From Candidatus Gastranaerophilales bacterium (GTDB lineage Bacteria > Cyanobacteriota > Vampirovibrionia > Gastranaerophilales > Gastranaerophilaceae): a stretch of DNA of 64,000 nt. The notes below the pieces were generated by a model. The model searched no databases. It was not told the origin of the DNA and was given only the letters and a program-made list of their open reading frames with translations. Positions 51,095-60,153 of the stretch are shown here, piece by piece. Within the stretch, counting starts at the first letter, position 1, and every line of letters begins with the position of its first letter. The stretch covers positions 1-64,000 of the forward strand of contig CALUYB010000005.1 in NCBI GenBank assembly GCA_944324905.1, read 5' to 3'. The translations under genes were made by a program, and so were the position numbers.

Positions 51095-51655
51095 ATGTCA
51101 GTTGACGAAATTAAAAATTCAGGCAAAGAAAAAATGGAAAAATGCCTTGCACAGTTAAAAAAAGATTTAGCTACAGTAAGGACAGGCAGGGCAAATCCGC
51201 TTATTTTGGATAAAATTACAGTTGACTATTACGGTGCGCCGACACCACTTCGCCAAATGGCACAAGTTAGTGTATCAGAAGGTACTACGCTTGTTATCAC
51301 ACCTTTTGACAAGTCAATTATTAAAGAAATTGAAAAAGCAATTGTAAAAGCAGAACTCGGAATTGCTCCAAACTCAGATGGTATAGCTGTACGTCTTGCT
51401 TTCCCACCATTGACTGAGGATAGAAGAAAACAGCTTTCTAAAGAAGTTAAAGCTATGGGTGAGAGCGCAAAAGTTGCAATTAGAAATATACGTCGTGATA
51501 TGACTGATGATGTTAAAAAACTTGAAAAATCTGAAAACATGCCGGAAGACGCCGTAAAAGATGCACAAAATGAAGTTCAAAAATTGACGGATAAATACAT
51601 TGGTATTATTGATGAAATTGTTACGGAAAAAGAAAAAGAGGTAATGACAGTCTAG
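51095..51655 (+). CDS. frr: Ribosome recycling factor
   Basis: 186 residues: LATVRTGRANPLILDKITVDYYGAPTPLRQMAQVSV and FPPLTEDRRKQLSKEVK in outline. With EF-G it splits post-termination ribosomes. It starts 3 bp after pyrH. Confidence 0.97.
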   Translation: MSVDEIKNSGKEKMEKCLAQLKKDLATVRTGRANPLILDKITVDYYGAPTPLRQMAQVSVSEGTTLVITPFDKSIIKEIEKAIVKAELGIAPNSDGIAVRLAFPPLTEDRRKQLSKEVKAMGESAKVAIRNIRRDMTDDVKKLEKSENMPEDAVKDAQNEVQKLTDKYIGIIDEIVTEKEKEVMTV

Positions 51656-52557
51656 TGGATGAAACACAAAAGCAAAATAAAATAATGAGAGTAATTACGG
51701 GTGTAATTATTTCTTTAATCGCGCTTTGTTGCCTTTTTATGGGCGGCATTCCGCTTGTTGCGTTCTTGCTTGTTGTTATATTTCTTGGTTCTATTGAGTA
51801 TGTAAAAATACTTAGAACTAAAGGATTTCACCCGAGCTTGTCGCTAATTTTGCTTGCAGATTTTGCTTTTGCACTTTTAATTTTCTTTAGAAGGTTTGAT
51901 TTATTGCCCTCTATAATTTCACTTGCTGTTATGGCGTCGTTTTTAATGGTATTATTTATGGGTCGACAGCCTTATATTGTCAACGTTGCAACTACGACTT
52001 TAGGGTTTTTGTACTGCGGTTGGTTGCCTTGCCATTTACTTTTAATAAGGCAAATTGGCATGGATAGAATCAGTGCTTTTCAAATTGGCATAAATGAAGG
52101 ACTTTGGCTTGTAATATTTGTATTTTTAATTGTCGTAGCAACTGACATTGGCGGATATTATTTTGGTTCAAAGTTTGGTAAACATAAATTATCACCTGTA
52201 ATCAGCCCTAAAAAAACAATTGAAGGCGCGCTTGGTGCAACGCTGTGTGCAGTTTTAGTCGCTCTTGCAGGTGTTTTTTATACTAAATTAACCCTTTTTG
52301 AAGCGGTTTTTGCAGGATTGTTAGTTACTATTTCGGCCCAGTTGGGTGATTTATCGGAATCGCTTGTGAAGCGTGATGCGGGTGTTAAAGATTCAAGTAA
52401 TATTCTCCCGGGCCATGGCGGTATAATGGACAGAGCTGACGGGTATTTGTTTGCGCTGCCTGTTGCGTACTATTATTTTGTTAATTTTACACATGGGCAT
52501 AATATAATTTTGGAATTTTTCAAATATATGCAAGGTGCGATAAATGTCTATTTCTGA
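51655..52557 (+). CDS. cdsA: Phosphatidate cytidylyltransferase
   Basis: 300 residues, about eight transmembrane helices, with the CdsA signature SPKKTIEGALGA and KRDAGVKDSSNILPGHGGIMDRADGYL in outline. It makes CDP-diacylglycerol for phospholipids. The start is GTG at 51655, overlapping the frr stop; an ATG at 51685 is possible but has no ribosome site. Confidence 0.94.
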   Translation: MDETQKQNKIMRVITGVIISLIALCCLFMGGIPLVAFLLVVIFLGSIEYVKILRTKGFHPSLSLILLADFAFALLIFFRRFDLLPSIISLAVMASFLMVLFMGRQPYIVNVATTTLGFLYCGWLPCHLLLIRQIGMDRISAFQIGINEGLWLVIFVFLIVVATDIGGYYFGSKFGKHKLSPVISPKKTIEGALGATLCAVLVALAGVFYTKLTLFEAVFAGLLVTISAQLGDLSESLVKRDAGVKDSSNILPGHGGIMDRADGYLFALPVAYYYFVNFTHGHNIILEFFKYMQGAINVYF

Positions 52558-53272
52558 TAGAGAACTTGCTTACTGTAAATTTCTTGATACCCTTGGTTTT
52601 GGCAATAGTGATGATTTTTCACTTTTTGAAAAGGCAATGCGCCACACCTCATATGTTCATGAGGCAGATATCCCGCTTGAGTGTTCTTATGAGCGGTTAG
52701 AGTTTGTTGGGGATGCGGTTTTAAAGCTTGTTATCAGTAAATATTTATATTTAAAATACCCGGATTATAAAGAAGGTATTTTGTCTAAATTGCGTGGAGA
52801 AATTGTTGCTGATAAAACTTTAGCTCAATTTGCAACAAAAATCGGATTAAATGATTTTATTCTTTTGTCAAATAATGAAAGGAAATCTGGCGGTGAGCAT
52901 AAGCAATCTATTTTGGCGTGTGCTTTTGAAGCCTTTTTAGGTGCAATTTATTTGACGTGCAATTTTGATAGGGTTGAGGACTTTATAGTTACAAATTTTT
53001 CTTGTGATATGTGTAAAATCGAAGAAAACATTGAAAAAATCAATCCAAAGCAACAACTCCAAGAGTACACACAAGAGCTAAACCATACTTTGCCTGAGTA
53101 TGTGCTGGTTTCAAAAACAGGCTCAGAGCATAATTCAACATTTGAGATGGCTGTTTATTTTGACGGTAAATTGCTTGCAAAAGGCTATGGAAAGTCTAAA
53201 AAGAACGCCCAGCAGGATGCTGCAAAAAATGCGCTGGAATATCTAAAAAACGAGGGTTTATGGAAACAATAA
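52544..53272 (+). CDS. rnc: Ribonuclease III
   Basis: 242 residues: an RNase III domain with the catalytic signature ERLEFVGDAVLKL and a second acidic site in FEAFLGAIYL, followed by a double-stranded RNA-binding domain (about 172-240, ARGYGKSKKNAQQDAAKNAL type). It processes rRNA and other double-stranded RNA. It overlaps cdsA and rpe. Confidence 0.95.
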   Translation: MSISDRELAYCKFLDTLGFGNSDDFSLFEKAMRHTSYVHEADIPLECSYERLEFVGDAVLKLVISKYLYLKYPDYKEGILSKLRGEIVADKTLAQFATKIGLNDFILLSNNERKSGGEHKQSILACAFEAFLGAIYLTCNFDRVEDFIVTNFSCDMCKIEENIEKINPKQQLQEYTQELNHTLPEYVLVSKTGSEHNSTFEMAVYFDGKLLAKGYGKSKKNAQQDAAKNALEYLKNEGLWKQ

Positions 53273-53913
53273 TTTCTCCATCTATATTATCGGCTGATTT
53301 TGCCAATTTAGCACGCGATATTAACAAAGTTGCCATGGCAGGTGCAAAGTGGGTACATATTGATGTTATGGACGGGCATTTTGTGCCAAACATCACAATT
53401 GGTGCACCTGTTGTTAAGTCACTCAGATGTGCAACCGATTTAATTTTAGACGTTCATTTAATGATTAGTGAACCAAAAAAATATGTGAAAGATTTTATTG
53501 CAGCAGGCGCTGATATAATTACTTTTCATTACGAGTCGCAAAGTGATTTAACTCTTGAAATTATTAATGAAATTAAAAGCGCAGGTAAACTTGCAGGGCT
53601 TTCAATAAAACCAAAAACTCCTGCTAGTGCTATTGAAAAATTCATTCCCTACCTTGATATGGTTTTAATTATGACGGTTGAACCGGGTTTTGGCGGACAA
53701 AAATTTATGCATGATTGTGTTTCAAAAATCGCCGATGTAAAAGAGTTTGCAAGAATTTACGGTAAAAATGACTTATATATTCAGGTCGACGGTGGCATAA
53801 ATGATATAAGTGCAAAAATTTGCACAAAAATGGGTGCAAATTCTCTTGTGGCAGGGAGTTATATTTTTAATAGCGATAATATTAATTTAGCAATTAAATC
53901 TTTGGTCGAATAG
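53260..53913 (+). CDS. rpe: Ribulose-phosphate 3-epimerase
   Basis: 217 residues of the TIM-barrel family: SPSILSADFANL, HIDVMDGHFVPNITIG, DVHLMI, VEPGFGGQ and VDGGI with the metal His and Asp ligands. It interconverts ribulose- and xylulose-5-phosphate. It overlaps rnc by 13 bp and the convergent queH by 20 bp. Confidence 0.96.
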   Translation: METIISPSILSADFANLARDINKVAMAGAKWVHIDVMDGHFVPNITIGAPVVKSLRCATDLILDVHLMISEPKKYVKDFIAAGADIITFHYESQSDLTLEIINEIKSAGKLAGLSIKPKTPASAIEKFIPYLDMVLIMTVEPGFGGQKFMHDCVSKIADVKEFARIYGKNDLYIQVDGGINDISAKICTKMGANSLVAGSYIFNSDNINLAIKSLVE

Positions 53914-54436
53914 AATATTTGCAACCGCAGTAGGTTTGTTTGTACATATTGTTTTCGCGTGCGATTTGCTGTGTAATTTTAAAGCCGTCACGCTTTTTGA
54001 AATCATATGCAAAGTATTTTACATTGTGATTTTGTGCGGCAAACTCTCCTGCTTTTAGGATTTTTTGATATATTTTGTGCGGGCTTACGCTAAGTGTTGT
54101 TGTAAAGTTTTGAATATTAAGCTCTTTTGCTTTTTTTGCGGTTTTATTAAGTCTTAAAAAATAGCATTTTTCGCAGCGCGTACCTTTTTCAGGTTCGCTT
54201 TCAAGCCCTTTTGAAATTTCTTCAAAATCAATTGGGGTGTAATTTTCTATAATTAGTTCAAATTTTTCTTTTTTTGAATATTCTATCAGTTCGCTTAATC
54301 TTATCTCATATTCTTCTTTAGGGTAAATATTTGGATTGTAAAAGTACACAATTGGCTCATATCCCTCATCTCTCAAGAGCCTTACGGGATAAGCGCAACA
54401 TACTGCGCAACAAGCGTGTAGGAGAACTTTTTGCAT
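53894..54436 (-). CDS. queH: Epoxyqueuosine reductase QueH
   Basis: 180 residues with the QueH Cys pattern: LLHACCAVCCAYP at the start, RCEKCYFLRLNKTA in the middle and YKQTYCGCKYS near the end, which ligate a [4Fe-4S] cluster and a metal. It performs the last step of queuosine synthesis in tRNA; queD is at 34330-34686. It directly follows the VKOR gene. Confidence 0.92.
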   Translation of the reverse strand: MQKVLLHACCAVCCAYPVRLLRDEGYEPIVYFYNPNIYPKEEYEIRLSELIEYSKKEKFELIIENYTPIDFEEISKGLESEPEKGTRCEKCYFLRLNKTAKKAKELNIQNFTTTLSVSPHKIYQKILKAGEFAAQNHNVKYFAYDFKKRDGFKITQQIARENNMYKQTYCGCKYSIRPKI

Positions 54437-55626
54437 TAGTTTTTCGCTCTCTTATGCCTTTTTTGAGCTTGAGCATACAGTGTTTTTATTTTGTAATATG
54501 GCATTGCACTCATATATGGGATGTCATCAATAACAATAGTTGGTGTGCCATATATACCCTTTTTATCGGCCATATCAATTTGTTCAAGTAATTCTTGCTC
54601 TACTTCAGCTGATGAAACATCCTCTAACAGTTTGGCAATGTCTAAGTCAATTTTTTCACTCAATTGCAATATGTCACCTTCGCTTAGGGGGTGTTCGTCA
54701 AATATTAAGTTTGACATATCCCAATATTTCCCTTGTTTTTTTGCTGCAAGAGCGTATTTTGCAAGGGTACAAGCCCCGGGGTGAACTGTGTGTGGAATAT
54801 ATTTATTGCAGGATGTGTCAAGCGGATAATTCATGTGAATTATTTGAATATTTTTGTTTTCATGTGCAAATTTTGATGCCATTATGTTTGTAACTCTGCA
54901 AAACGGACACATAAAATCGCTGTAAACGTATATTTTTTCACCGTTTGGGTTGCCTAAAACATTGCCGCTGACAGCATATTTATTGACTTTCATAGACATA
55001 AATTCTTCAAAGGATTTTTGAATTTTTTGCTGAGGTGAAAATACCATCGAAACGCTTGTGTATGTAACAAAGCCTATGAAAGCTAAAAGTACAATTATAA
55101 ATAAAACTGTGTATTTTTTTACTCCGTCAATAAAGTCAAAAATCGTATTTTTTATGTCTTTTGTAAAGAAACTTCCTTTGCTCTTTGCAACAAGCGCTAT
55201 AAATAAATCTATAAAGTATGTCGCAAAGCATAATACGCAAATTTTATTAATTTTAAATATTGAAATTGTTGCAAGGCAAATTGAAACTGCAAAGGAAATT
55301 AGCCCAAGAGTTGCAATGTAGCTTTTCGGGTTCTTAAAAACGTCAAAAATCGTGTTTTTAAATTTGTCTTGAATTATATGCACAAAATTTAAAAATATGG
55401 TCAAAATGTAGTAAAACATGCCCCATAGTGCAAGTGGGACGCCTAAAAACATTGAATAATTTGTTTTTGCCACACCATCACAGTCTATTAAGTTGTTTAC
55501 GGAGCAAAAGCTTGCACTGAATTGCTCGTTAAAGTTTACTTTAAAAAATATTAAAGCAAGTTCAATTGTCATTAAAAAACCAATGACAGATAAAATCGCT
55601 ATTATTAAAGTTTTTCTCTTTTCCAT
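54436..55626 (-). CDS. VKOR-DsbA/thioredoxin fusion, disulfide-forming protein
   Basis: 396 residues. A VKOR domain with five helices has loop Cys41 and Cys49 (SFCSVNNLIDC) and active-site C130-VL-C133. A further membrane span (about 172-192) leads to a thioredoxin/DsbA-like domain (about 205-395) with C240-PF-C243 and the cis-Pro loop GTPTIV. It oxidises secreted protein thiols and passes electrons to quinone. This fusion is a common cyanobacterial form. The start is MEKRKT behind GAGGGG; a longer frame upstream lacks a ribosome site. Confidence 0.92.
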   Translation of the reverse strand: MEKRKTLIIAILSVIGFLMTIELALIFFKVNFNEQFSASFCSVNNLIDCDGVAKTNYSMFLGVPLALWGMFYYILTIFLNFVHIIQDKFKNTIFDVFKNPKSYIATLGLISFAVSICLATISIFKINKICVLCFATYFIDLFIALVAKSKGSFFTKDIKNTIFDFIDGVKKYTVLFIIVLLAFIGFVTYTSVSMVFSPQQKIQKSFEEFMSMKVNKYAVSGNVLGNPNGEKIYVYSDFMCPFCRVTNIMASKFAHENKNIQIIHMNYPLDTSCNKYIPHTVHPGACTLAKYALAAKKQGKYWDMSNLIFDEHPLSEGDILQLSEKIDLDIAKLLEDVSSAEVEQELLEQIDMADKKGIYGTPTIVIDDIPYMSAMPYYKIKTLYAQAQKRHKRAKN

Positions 55627-55768
55627 AATTCCCCTCTTTTTAATTTTAGCGCAAAACTTTAAAAATTGCATTAACATTAAATTTATTAAACAATTTTACA
55701 ATTCTTAATAAAAAATTGTACTTTTTCTAAAGTTTTGGATTTATTTAGCCGATTTATTGAATGACAAG

Positions 55769-55837
55769 GTTACAATATGGGAATAGTAGAACCAGAAAGG
55801 ATTACAAAACCACTTATGTAAAGAAATGTTACAATAT
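55769..55837 (+). promoter_or_regulatory. Direct repeats GTTACAATAT upstream of the 55906 gene
   Basis: GTTACAATAT occurs at 55769-55778 and 55828-55837, 59 bp apart, in a 280-bp AT-rich upstream region. They could be binding sites for an activator or alternative sigma factor. The ribosome site AAAGGTGG and a start at 55906 follow. Confidence 0.3.
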
Positions 55838-55905
55838 ATACTTATTATGAAATTTGTATATACTGAATGTTTTTATATAAGTACGATATGTAAAGGTGGT
55901 ATAAT

Positions 55906-56748
55906 ATGGGACTAGCAGCAAGCCAAGGTAGATTATTACTTCTCACAGCAAGAAAAAGCGATTTAGAGTATCGCGCACAAGAAATTTCTCAAAGAAGACT
56001 TACCCTTGCAACTGAACTTGAAAGTGTTTCATCTCAATATGCACGTAAAACCGCAAACAGACAGATGAAATTAACCAGATTAGTTAAACAGGGTGAAGCA
56101 AACCAAACTCAAACTGTAAACTTAACTTACAGAAACTTGATTCAAGCAGGTATGAATGATGATGGTTCTGGTATTTCAGATTACCGTATTAAAAACGCTA
56201 GAGGTCAAGTAGTTGTATCTGACCCAAGTGAATTGCCTACTTCAGCAGCGGACGCTGGATATGGCAGCAATTCAGGTGTAAATGTTTCAGTTGAAGGCAA
56301 TAGAGCTATTGTATCTGGTACTTACAACGGTCAAGAAATTTATGAAGTTTACGTTGTTGATAGCAAACTGTCTGATTCTTCAGAAACTGAAAACTACTTC
56401 CAAGAAGGTTTAAGAAACGGACGTTTTATTATCGAGCAATTCTCTGTCATAGACGGAAATGGTAATGAAAACGGTAATGATGCAACAGGTGCCGACCCAA
56501 TAGGCGAATGGCAATCTGTAAGCTGGTCTGGTATGTCTGAAATTCAAGATAACTATTACACAGAAGATGATGCTATTGCTCAAGCCGAATATCAATCAGC
56601 TTCAGCGAGAGTACAAGCTCAAGATAAAAAACTTGAAACAGACCAAAAACAAATTGAAACACAACACAAGGCCGTTGAAACTGAATTTGAATCAGTACAA
56701 AAAGTAATTCAAAGTAACATTGAAAACTCTTTCAAAATGTTTAGCTAA
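55906..56748 (+). CDS. Coiled-coil-ended surface-like protein (MGLAASQ head)
   Basis: 280 residues. The N-terminus (1-75) is a charged amphipathic helix starting MGLAASQGRLLLLTARKSDL, the centre (about 80-215) is Gly/Ser/Asn/Asp-rich and beta-like, and the C-terminus (about 222-280) is again a long coiled coil (DKKLETDQKQIETQHKAVETE type). There is no signal peptide. This layout, helix-beta-helix with polar termini that can pack together, resembles axial proteins such as flagellins, hook-associated proteins or type III needle components, but no such motif is conclusive. AAAGGTGG and a terminator frame it as a single strong gene. Confidence 0.7.
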   Translation: MGLAASQGRLLLLTARKSDLEYRAQEISQRRLTLATELESVSSQYARKTANRQMKLTRLVKQGEANQTQTVNLTYRNLIQAGMNDDGSGISDYRIKNARGQVVVSDPSELPTSAADAGYGSNSGVNVSVEGNRAIVSGTYNGQEIYEVYVVDSKLSDSSETENYFQEGLRNGRFIIEQFSVIDGNGNENGNDATGADPIGEWQSVSWSGMSEIQDNYYTEDDAIAQAEYQSASARVQAQDKKLETDQKQIETQHKAVETEFESVQKVIQSNIENSFKMFS

Positions 56749-56782
56749 ATTTCACAAGTCCCCTTATTAATACCATTGTAGC

Positions 56783-56808
56783 AAAAGACCGACACTCGTC
56801 GGTCTTTT
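56783..56808. terminator. Bidirectional terminator after the 55906 gene
   Basis: AAAAGACCGAC-ACTC-GTCGGTCTTTT: an 11-bp stem with A and T runs on the two sides. It serves both this gene and the convergent hisF. Confidence 0.9.
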
Positions 56809-56811
56809 AGC

Positions 56812-57573
56812 TTATATAGATCTTGTTGTTATTTTAAAGTTTTTTAAATCTGCTTTAAGTTTGTCTATTGGCAGGGTATCGTAATGGAAAATTGAGGCTG
56901 CAAGCGCTGCGTCAACATTTGTTTTTTCAAATACATCTCTAAAATGTTCACTGTTTGCACCGGCGCCACCTGAAGCTATGACGGGAATTTTTACAAGATT
57001 TGATACCATTTTATTCATTTCAATATCAAAACCTTTTTGTGTGCCGTCAAAATCCATCGAGGTCAGTAAAATTTCGCCTGCACCTCTTGATTCTACTTCT
57101 TTTGCCCAGTTGGCAAGCTTTATTCCTGTATTTTTTTTGCCTGCGTTAATATGTACATAATAATCGTTATCAATTTTTTTAGCATCAATTGCTATGACTA
57201 TGCATTGAGAGCCAAAATAATTAACACAGTCGTTTATTATTTGCGGATTTTTTACAGCCGATGAGTTTATCGAAATTTTATCGGCTCCTGCACTTAAAAT
57301 AGCTCTAATGTCTTCAATCGAGCTTATTCCGCCGCCAACTGTAAAAGGTATAAAAACGTTTTTTGCAACCTTTTCAACAAGTTCAATAATTGTCTTTCTT
57401 TTTTCGTTCGTTGCTGTAATGTCAAGAAAAACCAGCTCGTCTGCACCTTGATTTGAATATTTTTTTGCAAGCTCAATAGGGTCACCTGCAAATTTTAGGT
57501 TTTCAAAATTTACACCTTTTACAGTTTGACCGTTTTTAATGTCTAAGCAAGGTATTATTCTTTTTGCCAGCAT
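56812..57573 (-). CDS. hisF: Imidazole glycerol phosphate synthase subunit HisF
   Basis: 253 residues, TIM barrel: [17 protein letters not shown] (catalytic Asp11), [16 protein letters not shown] and IASGGAG. It makes imidazole glycerol phosphate and AICAR with ammonia from HisH. It is an isolated his gene here, abutting the GGDEF gene (coordinates touch). Confidence 0.95.
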   Translation of the reverse strand: MLAKRIIPCLDIKNGQTVKGVNFENLKFAGDPIELAKKYSNQGADELVFLDITATNEKRKTIIELVEKVAKNVFIPFTVGGGISSIEDIRAILSAGADKISINSSAVKNPQIINDCVNYFGSQCIVIAIDAKKIDNDYYVHINAGKKNTGIKLANWAKEVESRGAGEILLTSMDFDGTQKGFDIEMNKMVSNLVKIPVIASGGAGANSEHFRDVFEKTNVDAALAASIFHYDTLPIDKLKADLKNFKITTRSI

Positions 57574-58451
57574 TAGTAATCCAAATTCATTTTTGAAAAT
57601 TCTACAATTTGATTTTTACCATGTTTTTTGGCTGCATACAGGGCATGTTCAGCGTATCTGATTATTGTATTTGCATTTTCTTCTACATTTTCAAGGAAAG
57701 GATACGAAGAAATTCCGCCGGATATTGTTATTGGGTGTCTTTCTTCTTCATTTGCAGGAATAAACTCCATTTTTTCAATGTCGCGTCTGAATCTTTCCGC
57801 AAAAATGTATGCGTTATCTTCCGGCGTGTTTGGCAAAATCAAAATGAATTCTTCATCACCATATCTTGTTAAAATATCTTCTTTTCTTATTAGCGCTTCA
57901 AGCATTTGCGCAATTTTTTTCAAAAGAACATCGCCCCAGTCATAACCATACATATCGTTTACGGTTTTAAAGAAGTCTATATCAATTAGCAAGCAAGATA
58001 GCGGTGTTCCGTACCTTTTTGCCCTTGACATTTCAGCTTCCAGCCTGTGGTGAAGGTATTTTCTATTGTATAAGCCTGTAAGTTCGTCGGTTATAGACTG
58101 TTTTTTAATGGAAACTCGATACTTAGACGCTTTTGCCAACGCCTCTACCCTTGTTGAAAATTCTTTAGCATTTACAGGTTTTACTATAAAATCGTGTATA
58201 TCTGCTCTTATTGTCATATTCTCTGGAATTTCATCAACAACAACAAGTAACGATGTTTCAAACTTTGTTACAGCGCATACATCTTTAATTTTATCAATTG
58301 GTGCGTCCATAATAATTACACCAGGGTTAACCTCTTTGTAATTTTTAATTTCATCAAATTTAAACTCGCGAATAACAAATTCATCATTCACATCTGTCAA
58401 CATTTTTGCGTATTCACTTGTGCCGTTTTGACTGTAAAAAATAATATTCAT
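57573..58451 (-). CDS. Receiver-like plus degenerate GGDEF domain protein
   Basis: 292 residues. The N-terminal receiver-like domain (1-105) keeps Asp49 (VIIMDAP) and Lys91 (FIVKPVN) but not the acidic pair. The GGDEF domain (118-290) has [12 protein letters not shown] and [14 protein letters not shown], but the signature RYGGDEF reads R196-YGDEE-F202, losing the second glycine. Diguanylate cyclase activity is therefore doubtful. AAAGGAT precedes the ATG. Confidence 0.9.
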   Translation of the reverse strand: MNIIFYSQNGTSEYAKMLTDVNDEFVIREFKFDEIKNYKEVNPGVIIMDAPIDKIKDVCAVTKFETSLLVVVDEIPENMTIRADIHDFIVKPVNAKEFSTRVEALAKASKYRVSIKKQSITDELTGLYNRKYLHHRLEAEMSRAKRYGTPLSCLLIDIDFFKTVNDMYGYDWGDVLLKKIAQMLEALIRKEDILTRYGDEEFILILPNTPEDNAYIFAERFRRDIEKMEFIPANEEERHPITISGGISSYPFLENVEENANTIIRYAEHALYAAKKHGKNQIVEFSKMNLDY

Positions 58452-58455
58452 GCCG

Positions 58456-58830
58456 TTAATATCCTTTATTTGGTACTTTCATAATTATATTTTTAATTTT
58501 ATATCTTTGAATTTCAACTTTACCCATTGGAGTGTAAATTATTGCGTTCATCCTGTCTAAGCTTTCTACTCTGCCGACAAGTTCCATAATTTTTCTTGAG
58601 AGGGGATTTTTTTTATACATCACTACATCACCGTAGTATTCGTTGTTAACCTCTCTTTGGTAGGTCAGGTCGCTGCCGTTATTTCGGATTTGAATTAAGC
58701 CTGCGCCAACAGTTTTAATTCTGCCATGAGTTTCAACAGCCGGTGTAATAATAGTGTCACAAAATGCTTTTGGTGTGTGTGACAGTATAATAACAAGTAT
58801 AATGGCAATAATTTTAACTAGTTTATTCAT
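58456..58830 (-). CDS. Secreted hypothetical protein
   Basis: 124 residues: a signal peptide (1-24, ending KAFC|DTI), then a beta-rich domain (GRIKTVGAGLIQIRN, VEIQRYKIKNIIMKV). It lies 4 bp before the GGDEF gene in the same direction. No family is recognised. The -10 box stands 7 nt before the ATG. Confidence 0.7.
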   Translation of the reverse strand: MNKLVKIIAIILVIILSHTPKAFCDTIITPAVETHGRIKTVGAGLIQIRNNGSDLTYQREVNNEYYGDVVMYKKNPLSRKIMELVGRVESLDRMNAIIYTPMGKVEIQRYKIKNIIMKVPNKGY

Positions 58831-58837
58831 TAAAAAT

Positions 58838-58846
58838 AGTATAGCA
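58838..58846 (-). promoter_or_regulatory. Extended -10 promoter of the 58830 gene
   Basis: On the minus strand TGC-TATACT, an extended -10, is followed by seven bases and the ATG at 58830. No ribosome binding site is visible; a leaderless start is likely. Confidence 0.5.
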
Positions 58847-58942
58847 TATTTTTATAAAGCATATATTTTTTTCATATAAATATACTATGTATTTTTGTTG
58901 AATATTTAATAAACTGTTAATGTAGAGTGATGGAGAGATTTT

Positions 58943-60121
58943 TTGCCACTACCGTTAAGACAACAAAATTATAATTACCATAACTATGGAACGGTTAAAA
59001 CCTATCCAAAGAAAGTTTTGCCCAAAAAACAGAAGGTAAAAAAAGTAAATCCTTTTGTCAAAATGTTTAGGTTTGCACTGGCTTCCTCTCTTTTATGTAC
59101 TTTTTCGTATTTAATTGCACCAAAGTTGTATTGTGAGTACTTTGAACCGCTTATTTTAAATCATGCTCTAAATCGAAACATCAAACTCGATGCGAAGCCA
59201 TATGTTTCTCAATATCTTAACTATGTTCATAATTCTGAACTTTTCGGGCAGAATTTAATTGTTCCATCAAATAAGCATGTTAAAACAATAGTTCCTATAA
59301 TTACTTCAGGCGAGTTAACTCTTGTAAATAAACAACTTAATGACCTGTTTGCTAAATATTCAAATATGCACCCATCTGTTTATGTTTGGGAATATTCTAC
59401 AGCTAAAGAGGTTAATATTAACGCTGATGAAAAGTTCCCTGCAGCAAGTATAATAAAACTCCCCATTCTTTTTGAATTATTTAGAAAAATTGACAGATGC
59501 GAGGCTGACGGCACAGATACTACAGTTTTATCGAAAAAATTATTGTATGATTACAAAAACCAGACGACTGGCTCTGGTGAATTGCAATTTGGGCCCTTGA
59601 ATAAATATTTTACGGTTGATTACCTGGCAAAAGTTATGATTACTCATTCTGATAACTCTGCAACTAATATGTTGATAGAAGAAGCAGGCGGAATGGGTGC
59701 AATTAATTCTTCAATGCGTTCATTAGGACTTGATAAAATCGAGCTTAATAACAGATTGCCCGATTTAGAAGGCACAAATAAAATTAGCGCAAAACAGATT
59801 GCTACACTTTTGTACAATCTTGATAACCCTAATTTTTTGAGCGATAAAAGTAAAATTACTATAAAAGAGTATATGGCAAATGTTAAAAATCGCAGTTTGC
59901 TGCAAGCAGGTTTGCCATCTGAGGCTATTTTAATCCACAAAACCGGTGACATTGGTAAAATGCTTGGTGACGCGGGGATTGTCTACGCTCAAAACGGCAG
60001 AAAATACATTGTTGTTATACTTGTTAAACGTCCACATAACGACTACACAGCGCGTGATTTAATTCAAAAAGCGTCTAAAATAATTTATGATAATATCAAT
60101 TCAGGAATAGATTTGATTTAA
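58943..60121 (+). CDS. Class A beta-lactamase-like serine hydrolase, TTG start
   Basis: 392 residues: a basic cytoplasmic N-terminus, a membrane helix (about 42-62), a linker, then a beta-lactamase fold (about 125-390) with S169-II-K172, S236-D-N238 and H332-K-T-G335. The Glu of the omega loop (ExxLN) is not obvious, so it may be a penicillin-binding or carboxypeptidase-type protein and not a resistance enzyme. It begins with TTG behind GGAGAG; no ATG is available in frame nearby. Confidence 0.82.
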   Translation: MPLPLRQQNYNYHNYGTVKTYPKKVLPKKQKVKKVNPFVKMFRFALASSLLCTFSYLIAPKLYCEYFEPLILNHALNRNIKLDAKPYVSQYLNYVHNSELFGQNLIVPSNKHVKTIVPIITSGELTLVNKQLNDLFAKYSNMHPSVYVWEYSTAKEVNINADEKFPAASIIKLPILFELFRKIDRCEADGTDTTVLSKKLLYDYKNQTTGSGELQFGPLNKYFTVDYLAKVMITHSDNSATNMLIEEAGGMGAINSSMRSLGLDKIELNNRLPDLEGTNKISAKQIATLLYNLDNPNFLSDKSKITIKEYMANVKNRSLLQAGLPSEAILIHKTGDIGKMLGDAGIVYAQNGRKYIVVILVKRPHNDYTARDLIQKASKIIYDNINSGIDLI

Positions 60122-60122
60122 A

Positions 60123-60147
60123 AAAGGCGGCCAAATAAGCCGCCTTT
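60123..60147. terminator. Bidirectional terminator between the beta-lactamase-like gene and aspS
   Basis: AAAGGCGGC and GCCGCCTTT pair around CCAAATAA-type loop sequence. It lies between convergent genes. Confidence 0.85.
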
Positions 60148-60153
60148 AGAATT

